DNA from: Arthrobacter sp. ZGTC131 | GTDB lineage: Bacteria; Actinomycetota; Actinomycetes; Actinomycetales; Micrococcaceae | NCBI RefSeq assembly: GCF_002929275.1 | Contig: NZ_PJIK01000015.1 | Span: 1-64,000 of the forward strand | Length of the DNA: 64,000 nt | Reading direction: 5' to 3' | In this document: one piece after another, positions 16,614 to 25,251 of the stretch | Numbering within the stretch: the stretch's first letter is position 1 | How the letters are laid out: each line of letters starts with the position of its first letter | Notes under the pieces: model-generated | What the model was told of the DNA's origin: nothing | What the model saw: the letters and a program-made list of their open reading frames with translations, nothing else | Database searches by the model: none | Made by a program: the position numbers and the translations under genes

Positions 16614-18464
16614 ATGAGTAGTGAACCCATTGCGGACTATGCCCTGCTCTCTGACTGCTGCTCCGGTGCCCTGGTGAGTGTTGCCGGCTCCGTTGACTGG
16701 CTCTGCTTCCCCCGCTTCGACAGCCCGTCGGTGTTCGGCCGCATCCTCGGCGCCGAGGCGGGATTCTGGTCCATCCGGCCCGCGGATGCCTACTCCTCGA
16801 CACGGCGTTACCTCGGCCCCACGTTGGTCCTGGAAACGACCCACACGACGGATACGGGGTGCGTGACCGTCACGGATGCCCTCGCCCTGGGTGACGGCCG
16901 GCGGGGCCACGAGCTTGGCGCGGACTCTCCAGGCTGCCTACTGCGGCAGGTGTCCTGTACGCAAGGCTCCGTCGACGTCGACACTGTCTTTTGCGCCCGG
17001 CCGGACTATGGCCTCACCCGGCCGATGCTCAGCCCAGCCGACGGCGGTCTCCTGGTCCGCGCGGGAGATGCGGTGCTGTCCTTCTCCACCCCGGCGGACG
17101 TGGATCTCATGACAGACCCGGACGCTGACTCTGCGCAGGCACGCCTCACCCTTCGAGCCGGTGACGTCGTCGGCTTCGCCCTCCACTCCTCGCCCGCCAG
17201 AGCAGAAGCCGGCGGGAGGGGAACCCCCGTGTTCTGGAGCCAGGAGGAGATCGCACGCAGGCTCGAGGACACCGTGCAGGGCTGGACCAGCTGGTCCGCG
17301 ATGCACCAGAACTACTGCGGCCCGTGGCAGGAGCTCGTGGCAGGCAGCGGACGGATTCTGCAGGCGCTGAGCTACTACCCGAGCGGCGCCATCGTGGCCG
17401 CCCCGACCACGTCGCTGCCGGAGGTGGCCGGCGGCACGCGCAACTGGGACTACCGCTACAGCTGGATACGGGATGCCAGCATGACCCTGCAAGCCCTGTG
17501 GGTGGCAGCTTGCCCGGATGAGGCCGGGACGTTCTTCCAGTTCCTGGCCACTGCGGCCGCCGGCCAGCTGGCCGGCGGCGAGGATCTGCAGATCATGTTC
17601 GGCATCGGCGGGGAACGGCAGCTCCCCGAACGCGAACTTGCCCACCTGCCGGGCTGGCGCGCCAGCGCCCCGGTCCGGGTGGGCAACGGCGCCTGGAACC
17701 AGCGCCAGCTCGACGTCTACGGCGAGCTGCTGGACGCTGCGGCCACTTTGCCTGAGTATCTCGCGGAGCTGGCACCGGAAACACGGATGTTCCTTGCCGA
17801 CGCAGCGGACATGGCCGCCGCACGCTGGCGATCCGCCGATCACGGTATCTGGGAAGTCCGTGGGGATCCGCGCCACTACCTGCACTCCAAGCTCATGTGC
17901 TGGGTCGCCGTTGACCGCGCCATCTCCCTCGCTGGAATCCTGCAGGCAATCGAGAGGGTCCCGCGATGGATGGAGGCCCGGGACGCAATTGCGGCGTCCA
18001 TCCGTGCGGAGGGATGGAGCCGGGCCGCGAACGCCTACACCCAGGCGTACGGTTGTGACGACCTCGATGCCTCGGCCCTGATGCTTTCCATCGTGGGATT
18101 TCTGCCGGCAGATGATCCCGGCATCGTCACCACGATTGAGGCGATCGAGGAGCGGCTCACGGACCACCGCGGCCTCGTCTACCGCTACCTTGCCGACGAC
18201 GGCATGGCGGGCGAGGAAGGCACGTTCCTGCTGTGCACCTTTTGGCTGGCGCACGCACTGGCCCTCGCCGGGCGCACCCAACGGGCCCGCGCCGTCTTCG
18301 AGCGGGCGGCCGCGTTCGCCACGGACCTGGGCCTGATGGCCGAAGAGGTCGCTCCGGACAGCGGCGAGCTCCTGGGCAACTTCCCGCAGGCGTTCAGCCA
18401 CATCGGTCTCATCAACGCGGCCTGGGCCATCAGCCGGGCAGAGGACCGCGCGGCCGGCCCCTGA
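16614..18464 (+). CDS. glycoside hydrolase family 15 protein (glucoamylase/trehalase-like)
   Basis: This 616-residue protein has the two-part layout of bacterial GH15 enzymes: an N-terminal beta-sandwich beginning IADYALLSDCCSGALVS and SVDWLCFPRFDSPS, then an alpha/alpha-barrel with GGTRNWDYRYSWIRDA at about 270-286. Actinobacterial members include trehalases and glucan 1,4-alpha-glucosidases, and the substrate cannot be decided by eye. There is no signal peptide, so it acts in the cytoplasm on storage carbohydrate or imported sugar. It is convergent with valS across a bidirectional hairpin, and it stands alone rather than in an operon. Confidence 0.92.
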   Translation: MSSEPIADYALLSDCCSGALVSVAGSVDWLCFPRFDSPSVFGRILGAEAGFWSIRPADAYSSTRRYLGPTLVLETTHTTDTGCVTVTDALALGDGRRGHELGADSPGCLLRQVSCTQGSVDVDTVFCARPDYGLTRPMLSPADGGLLVRAGDAVLSFSTPADVDLMTDPDADSAQARLTLRAGDVVGFALHSSPARAEAGGRGTPVFWSQEEIARRLEDTVQGWTSWSAMHQNYCGPWQELVAGSGRILQALSYYPSGAIVAAPTTSLPEVAGGTRNWDYRYSWIRDASMTLQALWVAACPDEAGTFFQFLATAAAGQLAGGEDLQIMFGIGGERQLPERELAHLPGWRASAPVRVGNGAWNQRQLDVYGELLDAAATLPEYLAELAPETRMFLADAADMAAARWRSADHGIWEVRGDPRHYLHSKLMCWVAVDRAISLAGILQAIERVPRWMEARDAIAASIRAEGWSRAANAYTQAYGCDDLDASALMLSIVGFLPADDPGIVTTIEAIEERLTDHRGLVYRYLADDGMAGEEGTFLLCTFWLAHALALAGRTQRARAVFERAAAFATDLGLMAEEVAPDSGELLGNFPQAFSHIGLINAAWAISRAEDRAAGP

Positions 18465-18514
18465 CAGGGAGGACGGGACAGGACGGCAGCACGCCCCCGG
18501 ACCCGGCAGACGAG

Positions 18515-18555
18515 CGAGGGCGCCGTGGCCAGGTTTCCCTGGCACGGCGCCCTCG
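18515..18555. terminator. bidirectional hairpin between GH15 gene and valS
   Basis: Arms of 13 bp (18515-18527 with 18543-18555) enclose an inner 5-bp stem CCAGG/CCTGG and a 4-nt loop. It lies between two convergent genes. No T run follows on either strand, so it may act by structure alone or with Rho. Confidence 0.55.
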
Positions 18556-18602
18556 TCAGTCTCCGGAGGCCAGCCTCACAACACCGGCCCTCCGAACAGG
18601 CG

Positions 18603-21224
18603 TCAGGCCTGGGCAGGCTCCTCGGCCGGGGCCAGCTCCACGCCGCTGACCGTCAGTTCGCCTTCGCCGGTCTCCAGTGTGATCCCCTGGGCGTTCGCCG
18701 CGGCCTTGAGGTCGCCGAGCCCGGCCTGGAGCTGGGCCACAAGCGAAGCACTGGCCGTGATGGTCGCGGAGAGCACCCCGGTGCGCTGCTTTACCTTGGC
18801 CTCTGACTTGGCCTTCCGGATGCCGCTGAGGGCGATGCCCACAGTGCCGAGCATGGTGGTGTCGCCGCCGGTGATCTCCAGTGCGGCCGGCCATGCGGCG
18901 CGGTGCACCGAGCCCGTCCGCCACCAGCTCCAGACCTCTTCCGTGGCGAAGGGCAGGAACGGGGCGAAGAGCCGCAGCAGCGAGTCCAGCGTGGTGGCCA
19001 GCGCGGCCAGGACGGAGGCCTGCTCGGTCTCGCCGGCAGCACCGTAGGCGCGGTCCTTGATCAGCTCGACGTAATCGTCCGTGAACTGCCAGAAGAACGA
19101 TTCGGTGATCTGCAGGGCGCGCGCGTAATCGTAGTTGTCGAACGCCTTGGTGGCCTGGGCAATCACATCGGAGAGCTGGGCCAGCACCGCCCGGTCCAGG
19201 GGATTGGTGAGCACGGACAGGTCCGTGGAGACCACCGAGTTCTCCGTCGCTCCCAGGTTCAGCACGAACTTGGAGGCGTTGAGCAGCTTGATGGCCAGGC
19301 GGCGGCCGATCTTCATCTGCGCGATTTCGTAGGCGGTGTCGGCGCCGAGCTTGGCGGAGGCGGCCCAGTAGCGCACGGCGTCGGAGCCGAATTCGTTCAG
19401 GACGTCCGTCGGCACCACCACGTTGCCCTTGGACTTGGACATCTTCTTGCGGTCCGGGTCCAGGATCCAGCCCGAGATGGCCGCGTGCTTCCACGGAGCG
19501 ATATTCTGCAGGGCGTCCGCGCGCACGGCCGAGGAGAACAGCCACGTGCGGATGATGTCGTGCCCCTGCGGGCGGAGGTCGAACGGGTAGACCTTGCCGA
19601 ACAGGTCCTCGTCCCGGCTCCAGCCGCCCACGATCTGCGGGGTCAGTGACGACGTGGCCCAGGTGTCCAGGACGTCGGCGTCGCCCGTGAAGCCGTTGGG
19701 CTGGTCGCGCTGGGACTCGTCGAAGCCCGGGGCCGCATCCGCTGCAGGGTCCACGGGCAGCGACTCGTCGGAGGGCAGAACCGGGTTGTCGTAGTCCGGA
19801 TTGCCCTGGGCATCCAGCGGGTACCACACCGGGATCGGGACGCCGAAGAAGCGCTGACGGGATACGAGCCAGTCGCCGTTCAGGCCGGCGATCCAGTTCT
19901 CGTAGCGGGAGCGCATGAAGGACGGGTGGAAGTTGATTTCCTGGCCGCGGCGGATGAGGCGTTCGCGGCGGTCCTCGTCGCGGCCGCCGTTGCGGATGTA
20001 CCACTGGCGGGACGTGACAACCTCAAGCGGCTTGTCGCCCTTTTCGAAGAAGTTCACCGGGTGGGTGATCTTCTTGGGCTCGCCGTCCAGCAGGCCGGCC
20101 TCGGTGAGGAGCTCCACCACGGCTTCCTTGGCCGAGAAAACGGTCTTGCCGGCGATGGCGGCGTACGCTTCACGGCCGGCGTCGGTGGTGATCCACTCCG
20201 GGGTCTCGGCGAGGATGCGGCCGTCGCGGCCCACAATCGCACGGGTGGGAAGCTGCAGTTCACGCCACCAGGTGACGTCCGTCAGGTCGCCGAAGGTGCA
20301 GACCATCGCAATGCCGGAGCCCTTGTCCGCCTTGGCCAGCGGGTGAGCCTTGACCTCCAGTTCCACGTTGAAGAGGGGGGACGTCACGGTCTTGCCGAAC
20401 AGCGGCTGGTAGCGCTCGTCGTCGGGGTTTGCCACCAGCGCGGCGCAGGCCGCGAGAAGTTCGGGACGCGTGGTCTCGACGTAGATCTTCTCGCCGTCGG
20501 CGGTGAAGAACGGGTAGCGGTAGTACGCGCCCGGCACCTCGCGGTCCTCAAGCTCAGCCTGGGCCACTGCGGTGCGGAACGTGACGTCCCACAGAGTGGG
20601 GGCTTCGGCCATGTAGGCGTCGCCAGCGGCCAGGTTCGCGAGGAAGGCGCGCTGGGAGACGGCGCGGGAGGTGTCATCAATCGTGCGGTACGTGAGGTCC
20701 CAGTCGACCGACAGGCCCAGCGTCTGGAACAGGTTCTCGAAGACCTTCTCGTCCTCGACGGCGAGTTCCTCGCATAGTTCGATGAAGTTCTGCCGGGAGA
20801 CGACGTCGAAGTCGCGCTGGTTCTTGGCCGGCTGTGCCGGCGGCTGGTAGCCGGCGTCGTAGGGGATGGCAGGATCGCAGCGCACACCGTAGTAGTTCTG
20901 CACGCGGCGCTCGGTGGGCAGGCCGTTGTCGTCCCAGCCCATCGGGTAGAACACGTTCCTGCCGGTCATGCGCATGTAGCGGGCCTGGACGTCCGTGTGC
21001 GTGAAGGAGAACATGTGGCCCACGTGGAGGGAGCCTGACGCCGTCGGCGGGGGAGTGTCGATCGAGTAGACCTGCTCCCGGGTGGTGTCCGGGTTGAACT
21101 TGTAGGTTCCTTCGTCCAGCCAGCGCTGCGTCAAGGCAGCCTCAAGGCCTTCAAGGGCCGGCTTGTCGGGAACGTTGATGGGGGCGGTGGCGGGCGTGTC
21201 TGTACCCTGCGTTGATTCAGCCAT
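18603..21224 (-). CDS. valS: valyl-tRNA synthetase
   Basis: This 873-residue class Ia synthetase charges tRNA-Val. The HIGH-type motif appears as SLHVGHMFSFTHTD near residue 64 and KMSKS as RKKMSKSKGNV near residue 593. The motif WDDNGLPTERRVQNYYGV marks the valyl family, followed by the CP1 editing domain and the anticodon-binding helical domain. The C-terminal end (KAKSEAKVKQRTGV) is a short tRNA-binding arm. I see no T-box or other leader upstream of the ATG, unlike ileS. The start is 66 bp from the divergent DUF488 gene. Confidence 0.97.
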   Translation of the reverse strand: MAESTQGTDTPATAPINVPDKPALEGLEAALTQRWLDEGTYKFNPDTTREQVYSIDTPPPTASGSLHVGHMFSFTHTDVQARYMRMTGRNVFYPMGWDDNGLPTERRVQNYYGVRCDPAIPYDAGYQPPAQPAKNQRDFDVVSRQNFIELCEELAVEDEKVFENLFQTLGLSVDWDLTYRTIDDTSRAVSQRAFLANLAAGDAYMAEAPTLWDVTFRTAVAQAELEDREVPGAYYRYPFFTADGEKIYVETTRPELLAACAALVANPDDERYQPLFGKTVTSPLFNVELEVKAHPLAKADKGSGIAMVCTFGDLTDVTWWRELQLPTRAIVGRDGRILAETPEWITTDAGREAYAAIAGKTVFSAKEAVVELLTEAGLLDGEPKKITHPVNFFEKGDKPLEVVTSRQWYIRNGGRDEDRRERLIRRGQEINFHPSFMRSRYENWIAGLNGDWLVSRQRFFGVPIPVWYPLDAQGNPDYDNPVLPSDESLPVDPAADAAPGFDESQRDQPNGFTGDADVLDTWATSSLTPQIVGGWSRDEDLFGKVYPFDLRPQGHDIIRTWLFSSAVRADALQNIAPWKHAAISGWILDPDRKKMSKSKGNVVVPTDVLNEFGSDAVRYWAASAKLGADTAYEIAQMKIGRRLAIKLLNASKFVLNLGATENSVVSTDLSVLTNPLDRAVLAQLSDVIAQATKAFDNYDYARALQITESFFWQFTDDYVELIKDRAYGAAGETEQASVLAALATTLDSLLRLFAPFLPFATEEVWSWWRTGSVHRAAWPAALEITGGDTTMLGTVGIALSGIRKAKSEAKVKQRTGVLSATITASASLVAQLQAGLGDLKAAANAQGITLETGEGELTVSGVELAPAEEPAQA

Positions 21225-21299
21225 GGGCCAATTGTTTCATGCCCCGCAGCGGGAGCCGGCAGCGGTGGCTCCCGGCAGGCCTGCAGTAGCATGCCGCCT

Positions 21300-21668
21300 A
21301 TGGCGAACGCACGCGGTTCTTTCCGGATTAAGCGCATCTATGACGATCCCGCGGACGACGACGGCTGCCGGGTTCTGGTGGACAGGCTCTGGCCGCGCGG
21401 CGTCACCAAGGAACGGGCCGGGCTTGAACTCTGGCTCAAGGAAATCGCGCCGTCGCCGCCCCTGCGGCAGGAATTCGCCCACATGCAGGAGCGTTTCGCG
21501 GATTTCCGGGCGCAGTATGAGGACGAACTGGAGGGCAATCCCGCGGTGGAGCAGCTGTTGGACCTGGCGGCCCGGCACAAGACGGTGACGCTGCTGTACG
21601 CCGCCAAGGATCCGGAAGTGAACCACGCCAGGGTGCTGCTGGAGTTCCTCGAAGCCAGGAGTTCCTAG
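21300..21668 (+). CDS. DUF488 family protein
   Basis: This 122-residue protein carries the DUF488 signature IKRIYDDPADDDGCRVLVDRLWPRG and the C-terminal VTLLYAAKDPEVNHA. Family members are small cytoplasmic proteins of unknown role. An ATG nine bases earlier (21291) is also in frame. I chose 21300 because a TAGCAT hexamer ends 7 nt before it, the spacing of a leaderless promoter, and it overlaps the earlier ATG. It is divergent from valS and 48 bp ahead of the SDR gene. Confidence 0.85.
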   Translation: MANARGSFRIKRIYDDPADDDGCRVLVDRLWPRGVTKERAGLELWLKEIAPSPPLRQEFAHMQERFADFRAQYEDELEGNPAVEQLLDLAARHKTVTLLYAAKDPEVNHARVLLEFLEARSS

Positions 21669-21716
21669 GAGTGGACGGCGCTGAACGCTGCCGCTGAATG
21701 GCGTTAGTGTGGTGCC

Positions 21717-22478
21717 ATGACTGAGGTTTCGAACAACAAAGCAGCTGTAGTGACCGGCGCGAGCACCGGCATTGGCGAAGCGACCGTCCGCGCTCTGAAG
21801 GCCGAAGGCTGGACAGTCTTTGCGGTGGCCCGGCGCCAGGACCGGCTGGCCGCGCTGGAGGCCGAGACGGGCGCCGTCGGAATTCCTGCCGATATCGCCG
21901 AAGACGCCGACGTCGCCAGGCTCCTGGCCGAAGTGACGGCGGCCGGCGGGATCGACACGCTGATCAACATCGCCGGCGGCGCCCGCGGCGCCGATCCAGT
22001 GGGGCAGGCGCAGACGGACGACTGGGAGTGGATGTACCGCGTGAACGTCCTCGGCACCATGAAACTCACCCGCGCGTTCCTGCCCATGCTCCGGGAAAAC
22101 GGCGAGGGCACGGTCCTGAACCTGACCTCGACGGCCGGGCTCGCGGCCTACGAGGGCGGCGCAGGCTACAACGCCGCCAAGTTCGCCCAGCACGCCGTGA
22201 CCGGAGCGCTCCGGCTGGAGGAGGCCGAGAACAACGTCCGTGTGATCGAGGTGGCCCCCGGCCTGGTCCACACCGAGGAGTTCGCCCTCAACAGGCTGGG
22301 CGACCCCGCCGCCGCCAGCAAGGTTTACCAGGGCGTGGAAAAGCCGCTGACCGCCGAGGACGTCGCGGATGTGGTGCGGTATGCCGTATGCGCGCCGCAC
22401 CATGTCAACCTGGATCAGATCGTGATCCGGCCCGTGGCGCAGGCGGCCAACTACAAGCTGATCCGCAAGCAGGCCTAG
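21717..22478 (+). CDS. short-chain dehydrogenase/reductase (SDR)
   Basis: This 253-residue NAD(P)-dependent oxidoreductase has the dinucleotide-binding motif TGASTGIGE at residues 14-22, NIAGG at about 85-89, and the catalytic Ser-Tyr-Lys as LTSTAG and YNAAK. An ARR sequence after beta-2 suggests preference for NADP(H), and the nearest general class is the YdfG/serine-dehydrogenase-like cluster. The substrate is unknown. TAGTGT lies 6 nt before the ATG, so a leaderless mRNA is likely. It may be transcribed separately from the DUF488 gene. Confidence 0.9.
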   Translation: MTEVSNNKAAVVTGASTGIGEATVRALKAEGWTVFAVARRQDRLAALEAETGAVGIPADIAEDADVARLLAEVTAAGGIDTLINIAGGARGADPVGQAQTDDWEWMYRVNVLGTMKLTRAFLPMLRENGEGTVLNLTSTAGLAAYEGGAGYNAAKFAQHAVTGALRLEEAENNVRVIEVAPGLVHTEEFALNRLGDPAAASKVYQGVEKPLTAEDVADVVRYAVCAPHHVNLDQIVIRPVAQAANYKLIRKQA

Positions 22479-22595
22479 CGGCACCGGACGTTCACCCGGC
22501 ATTCGTACGGATGTGGGGCAGTGGTGGCCGGCCGTTGGCAACCGGCCACCACGGTGGCACGTGCACCTGCACACCACCAGAGTGGAGAACACCAC

Positions 22596-23666
22596 ATGCA
22601 CACCCCGACGAAGCTCGGCGCTGCCGTACTCAGCGCAGCCCTGCTGCTCGCCCTTCCGTCCCAGGCAATGGCCGCGGACACCAACCCCCAGGGCGGAGAC
22701 AACCACTTCGACCTCCAGGCCCACCGCGGCGGGCTCGGGCTCACGGTCGAGTCCACCCTTCCGGCCTTCGCCAAGGCCCTGGAAACCGGTGTCACCACAC
22801 TTGAGCTTGATCTCCAGATCACCAAGGACGGGCGCGAAGTCATCACGCACGACCGCAAGATCAGCGACAAGAAGTGCGCGGACACTGCCCCCGTGACGCC
22901 GGGGGATCCGCAGTTCCCGTACGTCGGCAAGTACGTCAAGGACCTCACGTTCGCCCAGGTCCGCAGCCTCGACTGCGGCAAGCAGACGCTGCCGCAGTTC
23001 CCGGGCCAGCAGGCCGCCCCGGGGGAGAAAATGCCCACCCTGGCCGAGGTCTTCGCCCTCGTGGATTCGTACCGCGCCAGCAAGGTGAAGTTCAACATCG
23101 AAACCAAGGTCGAGGCCGGCGCGCCGGAACAGACAGCACCCCGTGAGCAGTTCGTGGACGTTGCCCTGCGCGAAATCAAGGCCGCCAACATGCAGCACCG
23201 GGCGTCCGTCCAGAGCTTCGACTGGGGTGCGCTGCGCCTGGTGCAGCAGCAGGACCCGCAGATCCGCACCGTCGCCCTGACCAACAAGGACTTCCTGCAG
23301 GCGGGCCAGCCCGGAAGCTCGCCCTGGCTCGGCGGCATCGACTCCGACGACTTCGGCGGCGACCTCGTGGCCTCGGCCCGCCACCTCGGATTCGACGCCA
23401 TCTCGCCGGTGCACGGCACCCCGCAGAACGGCACCGTGCTGGACGCCAACTACGTTCCGTACGTCACCCCGGACATGGTCAAGCGCGCCCACGCTGCCGG
23501 GATGCAGGTCATCCCCTGGACCGTGGACGACAAGCCCACCATGAGGTCCCTGATCGCAACCGGGGTTGACGGCATCATCACGGACTACCCGGACCGGCTC
23601 CGCGAGGTCATGAGTGAGTCCGGCATGAAGCTCCCGCAGAGCTTCCAGGCTGTTCCCGGGCGCTGA
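22596..23666 (+). CDS. glpQ: secreted glycerophosphodiester phosphodiesterase
   Basis: This 356-residue GDPD cleaves glycerophosphodiesters to glycerol 3-phosphate and an alcohol. A classical signal peptide (residues 1-27, ending AMA-AD) sends it outside the membrane. The catalytic HRGG motif is at about residue 44, LELDLQITKDG supplies the metal-binding Glu/Asp pair, and ITHD the second His. The C-terminal DGIITDYPDRL is typical. The frame is open upstream, but the ATG at 22596 gives the proper signal peptide and follows GTGGAGAA. The gene symbol is by analogy to the periplasmic enzyme; the family call is firmer than the symbol. Confidence 0.93.
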   Translation: MHTPTKLGAAVLSAALLLALPSQAMAADTNPQGGDNHFDLQAHRGGLGLTVESTLPAFAKALETGVTTLELDLQITKDGREVITHDRKISDKKCADTAPVTPGDPQFPYVGKYVKDLTFAQVRSLDCGKQTLPQFPGQQAAPGEKMPTLAEVFALVDSYRASKVKFNIETKVEAGAPEQTAPREQFVDVALREIKAANMQHRASVQSFDWGALRLVQQQDPQIRTVALTNKDFLQAGQPGSSPWLGGIDSDDFGGDLVASARHLGFDAISPVHGTPQNGTVLDANYVPYVTPDMVKRAHAAGMQVIPWTVDDKPTMRSLIATGVDGIITDYPDRLREVMSESGMKLPQSFQAVPGR

Positions 23667-23689
23667 CCCCTCAGCCCCGTCGACGAAGG

Positions 23690-23728
23690 GCGGGACGCCT
23701 CGGCTTGAAGAGGGCCGGGGCGTCCCGC
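23690..23728. terminator. hairpin between glpQ-like gene and EEP gene
   Basis: The arms GCGGGACGCC (23690-23699) and GGCGTCCCGC (23719-23728) form a 10-bp stem with a 19-nt loop between two convergent genes. No T run follows, so termination is inferred from position and symmetry. Confidence 0.5.
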
Positions 23729-23759
23729 GCTTCGGCGCCGCGACTGTGCCCGGACCGCG

Positions 23760-24887
23760 CTAGCCGGCCGCGGGAATGCTCAGCGTGGCCATCACCGCGG
23801 CATGGTCAGTTCCGGGAATGCGGTGCACGGCGTAGCCGGAGTTGCCGATGTGCGGGCTGGTCACCACGTGGTCGATGGCGATGCCGGGCAGCGGGATTCC
23901 CTCCATGGGCCAGGTGGCCTCCATGGGCCAGGTCGGGATGAGCCTGCCGCCGGACGCCGTCCCCACGTCCACCATCTTCCGTCCGCCCGGGCCGCCGTCG
24001 AGAACGCTCCGGAACTCGGCGTGATCGTAGGTGGCGTTGAAATCGCCGATCAGCAGCATGTTGCCGGGCCCGCTGGGCCCGCCCGCATCGCCAGTGCGGC
24101 CAATGAGCTCGCGCAACGCCGCAAGGTCGCTCCGCCACTGGCCCACGCGGACGTCGACCGGGGGCAGCGCGTGAACGTTCGTCACCTCCACAACGGCCGC
24201 GTGTCCGGCGTCCTGGAGCCGGAGCCGGACCGTGCGCATCTGGAACGGCGTGTCCGGCACAAGGCCTACTGCCTCCATCGCGTGCTTGGCATAGGTCGCG
24301 CTGCCGGCGCCGTCATCCGTGGGACTGCTGATCTTGTGCGGCAGCAGGCGTCCCAGCCCCTCGGCGGCCAGCCGGTCCTCCAAAGCCTGGGTATGTTCTT
24401 GGACGGTCAGCAGGCCCACGCCGTTCTCCCGGACCAGCCGGACGATTTCGGCGGCGTCCGCCTGGCCGAACCGGGAATTGATGTTCATGGCCGTCAGCTG
24501 GAGGGACGAACCGCCCGGCCCAGGGGATGCACCGGCGTCAGCCCGACCGGCGTCGGGCGGCCAGAGCCAGAACAGCTGTGCTGCCAGGAAGACGCCGGCA
24601 GCGGCCATGGCCAGGACACGGCGGCTCAGCAGTGCAAGCGCCAGGGCCGCGATGGCCGGAATCACCATCCAGGGCATGAAGGACAGGAGCTGGACCACGG
24701 GCGTCGGCCATTCCGCGGGGACGGCCCGGAAGATCGACAGGGACGCCACAGGTAGGAGCGCGGCGAACGCCAGCAGCTGCCAGCGGAAGGCGCGTCTCGA
24801 ACTTTTGGAAATGCGCCCCGGACGCGTAGCGGCGGGATCCGCAGGAGCCGGAGGCGGTTCGGGAGGGTTCCTGTCGGCGTCGGTCAT
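23760..24887 (-). CDS. membrane-anchored endonuclease/exonuclease/phosphatase (EEP) family protein
   Basis: This 375-residue protein has a short proline-rich start, three hydrophobic segments at about residues 38-115, and then an EEP domain facing the outside. Landmarks are NINSRFGQAD, the catalytic Glu in LTVQEH, LLIGDFNATYDH, and the terminal IDHVV and GTDHAAV. EEP proteins cleave phosphoester bonds in nucleic acids or lipids, and the substrate here is unknown. The start at 24887 (MTDADRN) is preferred to one six codons earlier because TAGACT lies 7 nt before it. A short duplication (TWPMEATWPMEG) occurs near the C-terminus. Confidence 0.88.
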   Translation of the reverse strand: MTDADRNPPEPPPAPADPAATRPGRISKSSRRAFRWQLLAFAALLPVASLSIFRAVPAEWPTPVVQLLSFMPWMVIPAIAALALALLSRRVLAMAAAGVFLAAQLFWLWPPDAGRADAGASPGPGGSSLQLTAMNINSRFGQADAAEIVRLVRENGVGLLTVQEHTQALEDRLAAEGLGRLLPHKISSPTDDGAGSATYAKHAMEAVGLVPDTPFQMRTVRLRLQDAGHAAVVEVTNVHALPPVDVRVGQWRSDLAALRELIGRTGDAGGPSGPGNMLLIGDFNATYDHAEFRSVLDGGPGGRKMVDVGTASGGRLIPTWPMEATWPMEGIPLPGIAIDHVVTSPHIGNSGYAVHRIPGTDHAAVMATLSIPAAG

Positions 24888-24970
24888 GCGATCGAGTCTA
24901 GGCACGAGTGGTTCGCCGTGCCCGGTTTTACGGCGGCCGGCCGGTTATGGAGTCCGCCAGCACAGACGTT

Positions 24971-25250
24971 AGACTGGTTGCATCAGCTTTGACCCGGCCA
25001 TCACCGGTGAGCTTCCGGAAGAACGCCCGGCATGCCGCAAGGCGCACCAGGCCATTAGAACCGGACGGGTAAGCCCGTCACAGCAGCAATGAGCGGCCGA
25101 CGCCGGTACTCCTGTTGGGGGACCGGTGCCGGTAAGTGAGGTGGTACCGCGGTGCCGGGTTGCATTGTCCAACACTGTTGGGCAACAGCGCACGGGCCGT
25201 CCTCGCATCCTGAATGATCCACTTGTTCACAGCTCAACCCAGGATGTCGA
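24971..25250 (+). promoter_or_regulatory. ileS T-box leader (tRNA-Ile-sensing riboswitch)
   Basis: A TAGACT -10-like element at about 24971-24976 starts a roughly 270-nt leader. The signature T-box sequence AGGTGGTACCGCG lies at 25139-25152. The specifier is probably the ATC at 25000-25002, an isoleucine codon held in CCGGCCATCACCGG, the short Stem I arrangement known for actinobacterial ileS leaders. In that group uncharged tRNA-Ile releases the ribosome-binding site, so control is on translation rather than termination. I see no T-rich terminator after the T-box, which agrees. The gene downstream is ileS. Confidence 0.88.
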
Positions 25251-25251
25251 G

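Noticed and set aside
21237-23492. A 751-codon open frame on the minus strand across DUF488, SDR and glpQ-like genes
   Set aside because: It crosses three well-supported genes and their promoters. Antisense frame caused by codon bias.
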